A stretch of 26,805 nucleotides of DNA from Candidatus Hydrogenedentes bacterium UBA2224 (GTDB lineage: Bacteria; Hydrogenedentota; Hydrogenedentia; Hydrogenedentales; SLHB01), in NCBI GenBank assembly GCA_002348185.1, contig DDYW01000160.1, forward strand, positions 1-26,805. The letters are read 5' to 3'. Positions 7,697-14,843 of the stretch are shown piece by piece. Numbering within the stretch: the stretch's first letter is position 1; each line of letters begins with the position of its first letter. The position numbers and the translations under genes are program-made. The notes beneath the pieces are model-generated. The model did not search any database. It was given only the letters and a program-made list of their open reading frames with translations, and was not told the DNA's origin.

Positions 7697-8468
7697 TCAG
7701 GTCCGGAGCCGCAGGGTAACGTGTCCGGGGCTGGGCGCGACGTCGAAGCGGCGGCGAAACGCTTCGAGATAGGGGCTCTTCGTCGCCGGAGAACCGTTGA
7801 TGGTCTCGACCCGCAACGACGCGCGCGGAAGAAACGAACGGGCCAACAGGTGTTCGAATACGCCGAAGTAATCCGGCAACCGGGGATCCTCCGCGCCCGT
7901 ATAAAACGTGATGCGTGCCGCGTTTGGCGCCCGCGACCGCATGAATCTCGTCCAGAATGACCGTGCGGAGCCCGGCGAACAGCATCCGCACGCGGGGAGA
8001 ACTGAGCATGATGCTGAGGCTCTCAGGCGTGGTAATCAGGATATCGGGCGGGCGCCGCAGCATGCGCTGCCGCTCTTGCGGCGGGGTGTCGCCGCTGCGC
8101 GTCAAAACGGCAAGCTCGGGCACATTTCGGCCGACGTCGCGGAACCGCCGCGTCAAGTCCTCCAGGGGCGTCAGCAGATTGCGCTGGATGTCGTTGTTCA
8201 GCGCGCGCAACGGAGACACATAGAGAACCCGCGGCGCGCCGGGTGGCCAGGCTCCCGTCATCAACTGGTTCAGGGCTCAGAGAAAGGCCGTGAACGTCTT
8301 TCCGCTTCCCGTGGGCGCGGTGACGAGGACATGCCGGCCTGCCGCAATCTCCGGCCAGGCGCGCGACTGCGCGTCGGTCGGCCGGCCCACCGAGGTTAAA
8401 AACCAGTCGCGGATGACCGGGTCGAAAATGGTGAGTGAATCCCGCATCGCGCCAATGCACCTCTGCAT
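7697..8468 (-). pseudogene. Lhr-type DEAD/DEAH helicase remnant (nonsense codon plus large internal deletion)
   Basis: Only the two ends of a helicase gene remain. The N-terminal part (8468 downward) shows GRPTDAQSRAWPEIAAGRH, Walker A TAPTGSGKT and TAFL, then an in-frame TGA at 8279-8277; the same frame continues ALNQLMTGAWPPG, so the TGA replaces a codon that is Trp in relatives (FLWALNQL). Next come motif Ia YVSPLRALNNDIQRNL, ITTPESLSIML and the motif II box DEIHAVAGAKRGTH. Near 7905-7925 the similarity stops and, in another frame, a C-terminal tail resumes (ITFYTGAEDPRLPDYFG ... VETINGSPATKSPYLEAF), ending at 7697. Lhr-type proteins are around 1400-1500 residues; roughly 1200 or more are missing. 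Assignment of the front is firm, of the tail moderate. No functional product is expected. Confidence 0.85.
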
Positions 8469-8509
8469 ACAGGGCGCCCGCTCCCGTCACTGCCCAGCGT
8501 GAGCGTCCC

Positions 8510-10072
8510 CTATCCCGTCTTTCCTGCTTTTTGCGCGTCTTCCCAGGTGCCGGGATAGTTCGGTCCGTAGAGCAGGGATTCCTCGCGCACAACGAGTTTT
8601 CCGTCCTTCACAAAATGCTCGCCGCGCACCGACAGGTGCTCAATCATGCGGTCGCGCCACCGGGCGGTCTCGGCCGGGTTTACTGTCGAAAGATCCGTCA
8701 ATTCATCGGGATCGGCATCGAGATCGAACAACTGCTCTTCGCCCAGATGCGCATGATAAATGTACTTCCAGCGGCCATCGGTGAGGGCGTTCCAGTGGTT
8801 TTCGGGACCGTAACAGCGGCCGTGTTCAAGGTCGAGCCAGGGCCGCCACCCGTCCGTTTCGCCGCGCGCGAGCTTGAGCAGGCTGTCGCCGTCGATATCG
8901 TCCGGCACGCCCGCCCCGGCGGCATCCAGGAACGTGGCCATGACATCGCGCAATTCCACGGGCTGCCGCAGGCGCTGTCCCCGATGCGCGTTCACGAGCC
9001 CCTCCGGCCAGCGGATGATCATCGGGATACGCGCCGACGCTTCGTACGCGTAGGTCTTGCGCCAGAGGTGGTGATCGCCGGTCATGTCGCCGTGATCGGC
9101 CGTGAACAGAATCAGCGTGTTCTCGAGCCAGCCGCGTTCCTCGAGCGTGGTGAGCATGCGCCCGATCTGTTCATCAATGAAGGTGACATTGCCGTAATAC
9201 CCGATGCGCGATTTGCGAACTTGCTCGGGACCGAGGTCGCCGTGCCAGAGGTTCGGGTCGTCGCTGCTTCGCGGCGCGTATTTCGCGGCCCACTCGCCCA
9301 CGACCGCCCCGGGAATATCGCGCTTTTCATACATCTTCCAGAAACGCTCGGGGGGATCGTAGGGACTATGCGGCCGCGCGAACGAAACTTTAAGAAAGAA
9401 CGGCTCTTCGCGGTCGTAGTTCGCCAGAAAATTCACCGCGGTGTCGCCAGTCCACGCGACGGTGTGAAGCCGCTCTGGCAGCACATAGGGTTTCGCGTCG
9501 TAATCGTTGAACCCCAGGCCCGTGGCGTGCCAATCCAGGGTGGGCGCCTGCGAATAGAACCACGACTGGTAATCGCTGCGGAAATCGATGGATTCGACCC
9601 GGCTCGACTCGTCCAGGATGGTCTGGTGAAAGCCGTGCAGGCTGCGCTGGGGCGACCAGTGCATCTTGCCGATGCCCAGGGTGTAATAGCCGGCATTCCG
9701 CATTTCCTGGGGCAGTTCGCGGGGATACTTCCACCCCACCTTGCCATAGGCCAGCATCCCGTGGTTCCACGGCGACAAGCCCGACAACAACCCGGCTCGC
9801 GCGGGCGTGCAACTCGGCGTCGACGTGTACGCCTTCGAGAACAGCACCCCCTCGCGCGCAATACGGTCCAGATGGGGCGTGATAACCGCGGTGTTGCCGT
9901 CGGCCCCCACGCAATCGCCGCGATACTGGTCGGCCATGATAAACAGGATGTTGGACTTGCCGGAGAGCGGTTGCGCGCTTCTGGCCTGCGGCGCGGCCGA
10001 CAGAGCCGCAGCGCCGGCCGCGGCAAGTTGGAACGCTTCACGCCGGCTGATGCGTCGTCCGGTGTGCGTCAT
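8510..10072 (-). CDS. Exported type I sulfatase (arylsulfatase family)
   Basis: 520-residue sulfatase that removes sulfate esters, most likely from a glycan outside the cytoplasm. The N-terminus (ISRREAFQLAAAGAAALSAAP) is a twin-arginine-like signal. The formylglycine signature is CTPAR at residues 88-92, with C88 the residue to be converted by a formylglycine-generating enzyme or an anSME, neither encoded here. Metal and sulfate site residues visible: D48 in IMADQYRGD, K136 and H138 in GIGKMHW, H235 in RPHSPYDPP, D326/H327 in TADHGDMTGDH and K339. Length and order are typical of the S1 family. It lies 42 nt after the amidohydrolase-like gene and is probably co-transcribed with it. The substrate cannot be told from sequence; the GH50 gene nearby suggests a sulfated galactan, but that is inference. 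Confidence 0.92.
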   Translation of the reverse strand: MTHTGRRISRREAFQLAAAGAAALSAAPQARSAQPLSGKSNILFIMADQYRGDCVGADGNTAVITPHLDRIAREGVLFSKAYTSTPSCTPARAGLLSGLSPWNHGMLAYGKVGWKYPRELPQEMRNAGYYTLGIGKMHWSPQRSLHGFHQTILDESSRVESIDFRSDYQSWFYSQAPTLDWHATGLGFNDYDAKPYVLPERLHTVAWTGDTAVNFLANYDREEPFFLKVSFARPHSPYDPPERFWKMYEKRDIPGAVVGEWAAKYAPRSSDDPNLWHGDLGPEQVRKSRIGYYGNVTFIDEQIGRMLTTLEERGWLENTLILFTADHGDMTGDHHLWRKTYAYEASARIPMIIRWPEGLVNAHRGQRLRQPVELRDVMATFLDAAGAGVPDDIDGDSLLKLARGETDGWRPWLDLEHGRCYGPENHWNALTDGRWKYIYHAHLGEEQLFDLDADPDELTDLSTVNPAETARWRDRMIEHLSVRGEHFVKDGKLVVREESLLYGPNYPGTWEDAQKAGKTG

Positions 10073-10114
10073 GGGTCTTCCCCTTCCTGCAGCGTTCCTC
10101 GTCCAGCCCCAACG

Positions 10115-11014
10115 CTACGATTTGCGCGTAGCCACGTTGAGAAGCTGCCGGGCGTTGTCGTTGAAAAAGTCGAGAATGTGGTCGCGATTGGTGCCCAGAC
10201 GTTCCATGGCGGTGCGAATGGCCCAGATCTGCTCGTAAAGGCGCAGGGTGAACGGCGGCGTGTCTCCGTCGGCGTCTTTGGTGTATTGCGGCGTGGCTTC
10301 CACGACGTAGTCGTTGATGATCACGCTCTTCCCAAGCTCGAGCGCGCGGGCGCCTCCCGTGGCAAAGAGAATCCGGTGGGGCTCGATGGCCGCGAACAGG
10401 TTTTCGAGCATCTGCCACTCGGTGACGCACGCTGTGGTGAAGAAGAGGTTCAGCACATCCTTGAACTGGAACAGCCCCTGGGAGGCGTCGGTCAGCGTCT
10501 GGTATTTTCCCGCGGACTCGACCACGAATTTCGCGTGGGGATACTGCATGCACAGCTCGGCGACCTGCCAGGCGGCGTTCTCGTCGCTCAGGCTGATGTC
10601 CAGCACGACCAGCCGGCCCAGCCGGTCAACGAGCTGCATCGCCCACTCCGGCAAGGCCGCCGTCAGGTCTTCGGAGGAATCCAGCACAATACCGGCAAAG
10701 CGTTTCGGCGCGAGGGCTGCTTCCAGCGCTTCCGGCGTGATCCGGTCCGGCGCGAATCCCATCAGGCCGGGCACACCGGCCTGGCTGCTAAGCCGCTCGA
10801 CGTATTCGTTCGTGGCGGGATCCGCGTCCGCGGCGGCATACTGCGCGTGGATGGGTCTGTTGAACAGCGCCTGCGACAACGCAGGCCGCAGCGACTCGGC
10901 GGTGTTCGCTTCAGGAGCGGGGGCCACCCGCCGCGCGAAATCAAACACATCCGGCGGGACAAACCGGCCAAACAACCTGGCGTACCAGTCCCGGTCGTCA
11001 ATCTCTATGCCCAT
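10115..11014 (-). CDS. Amidohydrolase-fold protein lacking the usual metal ligands
   Basis: 299-residue cytoplasmic protein (no signal peptide) with the overall architecture of amidohydrolase-2 barrels: an N-terminal PPDVFDF segment, YPHAKFVVESAGKY, and a C-terminal EPHRILFATGGA ... NARQLLNVA ending typical of the family. The positions where metal ligands normally sit are different: DVFDFARRV (22-30) where DxHxH is expected, VESAG (165-169) where a CHxG-like His is expected, and FATGG (217-221) in place of FGSD. The start ATG at 11014 has GGGG about 7 nt upstream. It is the first gene of a two-gene unit with the sulfatase. It may be a pseudoenzyme, a binding protein, or an enzyme with a new active site. 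Family relationship is moderately sure, function unknown. Confidence 0.7.
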   Translation of the reverse strand: MGIEIDDRDWYARLFGRFVPPDVFDFARRVAPAPEANTAESLRPALSQALFNRPIHAQYAAADADPATNEYVERLSSQAGVPGLMGFAPDRITPEALEAALAPKRFAGIVLDSSEDLTAALPEWAMQLVDRLGRLVVLDISLSDENAAWQVAELCMQYPHAKFVVESAGKYQTLTDASQGLFQFKDVLNLFFTTACVTEWQMLENLFAAIEPHRILFATGGARALELGKSVIINDYVVEATPQYTKDADGDTPPFTLRLYEQIWAIRTAMERLGTNRDHILDFFNDNARQLLNVATRKS

Positions 11015-11063
11015 TGTTCACCCCGTGTCTCGTTGAACCGTGTCCAGAAAACATGCCATAGTC

Positions 11064-11092
11064 TTACCGGCAGAAGCGGTTCTCAGTATACT
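11064..11092 (+). promoter_or_regulatory. Candidate promoter for the propeller protein gene
   Basis: TTACCG (11064-11069), 17-bp spacer, TATACT (11087-11092), about 77 nt before the ATG at 11170. The -10 is good and the -35 is poor. The nonamer GTATACTCG at 11086-11094 recurs in front of two other genes in the window (17204 and 18530). Confidence 0.3.
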
Positions 11093-11169
11093 CGCGAAAC
11101 GCGGCGGGGTCACATCCAGGGGCGTCGAGCAGGCCGCCGGTTTCTCTTCACCCAGGGGAGGACATCACG

Positions 11170-13557
11170 ATGAACCGAATTCCCGGTGTCGCGGCCATCC
11201 TCTGCGCGGGGTTCGCGTGCCTGGCACACGGAGACCCGGCGGAGATGCGGGTCGGCACGTTCGACCAGGAGATGCGCACGTTTTATTCCGGTCGCGATGG
11301 ACTGCCGAGCGAGGATGTGAAGGACCTGGCGATTACCGGCGACGGCGCCGTGTGGGCAGGCACGGCAAACGGCCTCGCCCTCTTCAAAGACGGCGCCTGG
11401 AGCTCTGTTGAGCGCTTTTCAGGCGCGCCGGTGCCGGTCCTGGCAACCGACGGAACCGCCCTAGCGCTGCTGTTTCGAGGCGCGTTGTATCTGTTCGCGG
11501 CGGAAGCGCCCGTGGCCCCTCTTCCGCCGGCGGTCAACGCGGAAAATGCCGCACATTGCCTTGCGTTCGCGAACGGACTGTACCTCGGAACAGAACACGG
11601 CCTGTACGTGCTGAAGATCAACCGGTTCGAGCCGGTTGAAGCGCTGAACAATCTGCTCGAGAACGGCGCCGCCGTGCGGGACGTGGCCCTGGCGCCCAAC
11701 GGGGACATCGCCGCCGCAACCGAAAGCGGCCTGTTCTACAGCGCCGGCGGCGGGGCATGGCGCCCCCTCTTCCCGGAAGACGGCGACAGACGCTGGGCGC
11801 CGCAAGACGTGCGCAGCGTCGTATTCGATTCCCGGGGAGGCCTCTGGTTCGCCAGCCCGCAGGGCGCGGGATGCCTCAGCGACGGCTGGACGCTCTATAC
11901 CGGCCGGGAAGGCCTGCCGTATAACGATTTCACGTCGATGGCGGCCGACCCCGACGGAACGGTCTATTTCGGAACGCACATCGGCGCCATCCGATACGAC
12001 AGCGCGCATTGGGCGTACCGCCAGGGCCTTCGCTGGGTCCCCGGCGATGACATCCGCGCGGTGGCCGTCGACGCCCAGCGCCGGGCCTGGCTCGCCACGC
12101 CTGCCGGCGTGGGCTGCCTGTGGTACAAGCCCATGACCCTCGCCGAAAAGGCCCGGTTCTATGAAGACGAGATCGACGCGTACCACCGCCGCACCGAATT
12201 CGGATACGTGCTTCAGGTCAGTACAGCGGAACCGGGCAGGAAGGCCGGCATCCAGCAGCGTGACAGCGACAACGACGGTCTGTGGACCAGCATGTACGGC
12301 GCCGGCGAGTGTTTCGCGTATGCCGCCACGGGCGACCCGAAAGCCAAAGAGCGCGCAACGAAGGCCTTTGAGGCACTGCGGTTTCTGAGCGTGGTCACCC
12401 AGGGCGGTTCGCCGTCCAGCCCGCCGGGATTCGTGGCCCGGACGGTCTTGCCCGCCGCCGAAGGCCTCAACCCCAACGAGGCGGAATACACGGCGGAGAA
12501 AGATCGCCAGAGGCAACGGCGCGACAGGAAATGGAAGGTGATTCACCCGCGCTGGCCCACCAGCGCCGACGGCCAATGGTACTACAAGGTCGATACCAGT
12601 TCCGACGAACTGGACGGCCACTATTTCTTCTACGGCCTCTATTACGACCTCGTGGCCGGCACCGAAGAAGAAAAACTGCGCGTCCGCGACGTGGTCACGG
12701 GTCTGACGGACCACCTGCTTGCTCATGACTTCAATCTGGTCGACTGGGATGGCGCGCCGACCCGCTGGGCGGTGTTCGGTCCGGACCACATCAACGAGGA
12801 TGTCACCTGGTGGGAGGAACGCGGCCTGAACTCGCTCAGCATCCTCGCCTACCTGGTCACGGCGGAGCACATCAGCGGCGAACCCCGGTACCGCGAAGCG
12901 ATCGAGCGCCTGGTGAGCGAGCACGGGTACGCCGCAAACACCACCAATCCCAAAATGAGTCAGGGGTGGGGAGACGGCAACCAGTCCGACGACGAAATGG
13001 CCTTTATGAGCTACTACAATCTCCTGAAATACGAGAAGGACCCCCGCCTGCGCAGCTTTTACCTGATCGGGTTTGCGCGGTACTGGCCCCTGGAAGCGCC
13101 GGAGATGAACCCCTTCTTCAATTTCGTCTACGCCGCGCAGGCAACAGGAGAGACATTCGCCGACGCGTTCCGCACCCTTGACCTCACGCCGCGGGGCGAC
13201 TGGCTGGCCGACTCGGTCGAGACGCTGATGCGCTTTCCGCTCGACCGCTTCGACTGGCGGCATAGCAACAGCCATCGGATCGACCTGCTGCCGCTGCCGC
13301 CGAACGTGCGCGGAGGCGACGTCGAAGGGACGGGCTATCGCGTGAACAATAAGGTTGTCCCGGTGGATGAAAGGCACGTCGCACACTGGAGCTACGACCC
13401 CTGGGTCCTCGACAGCGGCGGCAACGGCAACGAACTGGCGGACGGCGCAGTGTTTCTCCTGCCGTATTACATGGGGCTCTACCATGGGTTCATCGTGGAA
13501 AGCGAAGAGGACCATCAGAACACGGAAACCGGGGCCAACCCCGCGGGCCGGGAATGA
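11170..13557 (+). CDS. Exported propeller-domain protein fused to a helical toroid-like (hydrolase-type) domain
   Basis: 795 residues. Residues 1-21 are a signal peptide (VAAILCAGFACLAHG). Residues about 35-325 contain propeller repeats of the kind found in ligand-binding sensor domains of two-component regulators, each with a WxGTxxGL-like core: VWAGTANGLALF, LYLGTEHGLYVL, LWFASPQGAGCL, VYFGTHIGAIRY, AWLATPAGVGCL. There is no membrane anchor, kinase or DNA-binding part after it. Residues about 330-795 form a helix-rich region (DSDNDGLWTSMYGAGECFAYAATGD, then HYFFYGLYYDLVAG, DHINEDVTWWEERGLNSLSILAYL, KMSQGWGDGNQSDDEMAFMSYYNLL) that looks like an alpha/alpha toroid of the sort used by polysaccharide-active enzymes. 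GGGGAGG lies 9 nt before the ATG. A ThuA gene follows after 38 nt. I cannot assign an activity. Confidence 0.75.
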   Translation: MNRIPGVAAILCAGFACLAHGDPAEMRVGTFDQEMRTFYSGRDGLPSEDVKDLAITGDGAVWAGTANGLALFKDGAWSSVERFSGAPVPVLATDGTALALLFRGALYLFAAEAPVAPLPPAVNAENAAHCLAFANGLYLGTEHGLYVLKINRFEPVEALNNLLENGAAVRDVALAPNGDIAAATESGLFYSAGGGAWRPLFPEDGDRRWAPQDVRSVVFDSRGGLWFASPQGAGCLSDGWTLYTGREGLPYNDFTSMAADPDGTVYFGTHIGAIRYDSAHWAYRQGLRWVPGDDIRAVAVDAQRRAWLATPAGVGCLWYKPMTLAEKARFYEDEIDAYHRRTEFGYVLQVSTAEPGRKAGIQQRDSDNDGLWTSMYGAGECFAYAATGDPKAKERATKAFEALRFLSVVTQGGSPSSPPGFVARTVLPAAEGLNPNEAEYTAEKDRQRQRRDRKWKVIHPRWPTSADGQWYYKVDTSSDELDGHYFFYGLYYDLVAGTEEEKLRVRDVVTGLTDHLLAHDFNLVDWDGAPTRWAVFGPDHINEDVTWWEERGLNSLSILAYLVTAEHISGEPRYREAIERLVSEHGYAANTTNPKMSQGWGDGNQSDDEMAFMSYYNLLKYEKDPRLRSFYLIGFARYWPLEAPEMNPFFNFVYAAQATGETFADAFRTLDLTPRGDWLADSVETLMRFPLDRFDWRHSNSHRIDLLPLPPNVRGGDVEGTGYRVNNKVVPVDERHVAHWSYDPWVLDSGGNGNELADGAVFLLPYYMGLYHGFIVESEEDHQNTETGANPAGRE

Positions 13558-13558
13558 G

Positions 13559-13580
13559 GCGAACCGTGAACGCGGTTCGC
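13559..13580 (+). other. Intercistronic hairpin after propeller gene
   Basis: GCGAACCG, loop TGAACG, CGGTTCGC: a perfect 8-bp stem starting 1 nt after the stop codon of the propeller gene and 15 nt before the next start. No T-run follows, so it is more likely an mRNA stability or processing element than a terminator. Confidence 0.4.
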
Positions 13581-13595
13581 GCAAAGGAGCGCGCC

Positions 13596-14525
13596 ATGAA
13601 AACAGCGGCATGCCTGGTGTTGTGTATGGTGGCGGGAGTGACAGTGCATCTCAGCGCGGCGGGAGCGGCCGGCCTGCCCGTCCCAACGGAGGCTGAGCTG
13701 GCCAGGATACGCGCGGCCGCGCCCGAACAACCTACCGTCGCCCCCCGGAGTCCGCGCAGCGTGCTGGTCTTCTCCCTGGTGCCGACGGGGTACGTTCACA
13801 GCGCGATCCCGTACGGCGAGGCGGCGCTCCGAAGCATCGCGGAGAAGACCGGCGCGTTCAGCGTCGAATGTACGAACGACATCGCCGTGTTTGAACCCGA
13901 ACGCCTCAGCCGCTTCGACGCCGTGTTTTTCAACAACACGAACAGCGAGTTGTTCCTGCCCGGCGATTTTGAGACGCTCTCCGATGCGCAGAAAGAGGCC
14001 GCCCGCACACGCGACGCGGCGCTCAAACAGAGTCTCGCGGCATTCATCCGCGACGGCAAGGGCATTGTCGCGCTGCACGCCGCGCTCGCCATCTTCGCCG
14101 AGTGGGAGGCCTGGGGCGATATCATCGGTGGCCGTTTCGACAACCATCCCTGGAATAGGGAGGTCACGGTGCGCGTCGAGGAACCCGGCCATCCCCTCCT
14201 CCAGGCGTTCAAGGAACCCGAGTTCCGGGTCCATGACGAGATCTACCAGGTTACGGGACCCTACTCGCGCGAGACCCACCGCGTGCTGCTGTCGCTTGAC
14301 CTCGAAAAGACCGGCGCGCCCAACGTGGCGGAAGTGCACCGCACGGACGGCGATTTCGCCCTGGCCTGGATCAAACCCTATGGCAACGGGCGCGTGTTCT
14401 ATTGCGGGCTCGGCCATGAGCACGAACTCTTCTGGAATCCCGCCATCCTGCGCTTCCTGCTCGACGGCGTCCAGTTCGCCACCGGCGACCTGGAGGCCGA
14501 TATGACCCCGAGCGTAAAACACTGA
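13596..14525 (+). CDS. Exported ThuA-domain protein (trehalose-utilisation-like, glutamine amidotransferase fold)
   Basis: 309 residues with an N-terminal signal peptide (TAACLVLCMVAGVTVHLSAAGA). The ThuA domain runs from about residue 55 (RSVLVFSLVPTGYVHSAIPYGEAAL) through DAVFFNNTNSELFLPG, FIRDGKGIVALHAA, WGDIIGGRFDNHPW and HDEIYQVTG to NGRVFYCGLGHEHELFWNPAILRFLLDGVQFATG. These blocks match ThuA-like proteins often found beside secreted glycan enzymes; they are implicated in sugar metabolism (trehalose and related sugars), though the reaction is poorly defined. An in-frame start 14 codons upstream overlaps the previous gene, but AAAGGAG 7 nt before 13596 and the signal peptide favour this start. 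It is probably co-transcribed with the propeller gene. Confidence 0.85.
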   Translation: MKTAACLVLCMVAGVTVHLSAAGAAGLPVPTEAELARIRAAAPEQPTVAPRSPRSVLVFSLVPTGYVHSAIPYGEAALRSIAEKTGAFSVECTNDIAVFEPERLSRFDAVFFNNTNSELFLPGDFETLSDAQKEAARTRDAALKQSLAAFIRDGKGIVALHAALAIFAEWEAWGDIIGGRFDNHPWNREVTVRVEEPGHPLLQAFKEPEFRVHDEIYQVTGPYSRETHRVLLSLDLEKTGAPNVAEVHRTDGDFALAWIKPYGNGRVFYCGLGHEHELFWNPAILRFLLDGVQFATGDLEADMTPSVKH

Positions 14526-14780
14526 AACGGGGGTGCATCACCGGGTTTCGTGCGTTTGAGACCCGAGGGGGCCCGATCTGCGGGACCGCAATGAGCCCCT
14601 CCCATACCTCCAGGGGTGGCGTTGCCGAAGCTGCCGCGCCGGATTCAATAAATACCCCCGAAAATTGCCCTTTTCCCTTTCCCCATGGCATAATAATAGT
14701 AGTAATTGCCCGTAATACGCGAACAACGGGGCCTATCGCAACCTGTAGGGGATATGTTTAAGGGAGAACGCTATATTTTG

Positions 14781-14809
14781 TTGCCAAGACGGGTACCATT
14801 TGGTACACT
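14781..14809 (+). promoter_or_regulatory. Sigma70-type promoter of ftsK
   Basis: TTGCCA (14781-14786; 5 of 6 matches to TTGACA), a 17-bp spacer, then TACACT (14804-14809; 4 of 6) with TGG directly before it, giving an extended -10. A start near 14816 would leave a leader of about 28 nt containing the ftsK ribosome site (GGGGA). The spacer and -10 are overlapped by the inverted repeat at 14793-14806. Confidence 0.6.
14793..14806. promoter_or_regulatory. Inverted repeat (operator candidate) over ftsK promoter
   Basis: GTACCA, loop TT, TGGTAC: perfect 6-bp arms placed across the spacer and the first bases of the -10 element. A repressor bound here would block RNA polymerase. The right arm with flanks (TTTGGTACA) recurs upstream of pgsA at 17872-17880, but without the left arm, so the match could also simply reflect a shared extended -10. 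Confidence 0.35.
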
Positions 14810-14843
14810 ACGACCTGTCAATTGATTATTATGGGGAATTGTC

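Larger units (their letters stand above)
14526..14843. other. 318-bp intergenic region upstream of ftsK
   Basis: No gene seen. The left half is GC-rich with partial hairpins: CGGGTTT/AGACCCG around 14539-14562, and a CCCCT/AGGGG stem near 14596-14615, neither followed by a T-run. The right half turns AT-rich from about 14645 (AATAAATACC, CATAATAATAGTAGTAATT) and contains the ftsK promoter and an inverted repeat listed separately. The GC-rich half reads like dispersed repeat sequence, but no second copy exists in the window. Confidence 0.5.

Noticed and set aside
8277..8279. Reading the in-frame TGA of the helicase as a recoded Trp codon
   Set aside because: TGA serves as the normal stop of other genes here (for example ftsK and the permease ending at 6658), and the same gene also has a huge deletion and a frame change.
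8435..11173. Plus-strand open frame of 912 codons covering the sulfatase and amidohydrolase-like genes
   Set aside because: No recognisable domain, no ribosome site, and antisense to a clear sulfatase. It arises from the third-position GC bias of the opposite strand.
11040..11411. Possible small gene upstream of and overlapping the propeller gene
   Set aside because: It overlaps the well-supported signal peptide and first propeller repeat in another frame, and has no ribosome site or recognisable sequence.
11461..13611. Minus-strand open frame of 716 codons antisense to the propeller gene
   Set aside because: Composition is Val/Arg/Gly/His-rich without motifs, while the plus strand has a signal peptide, propeller repeats and a strong ribosome site.
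14539..14562. Hairpin CGGGTTT/AGACCCG after the ThuA gene as a Rho-independent terminator
   Set aside because: The 10-nt loop is large, one pair is a wobble, and no T-run follows.
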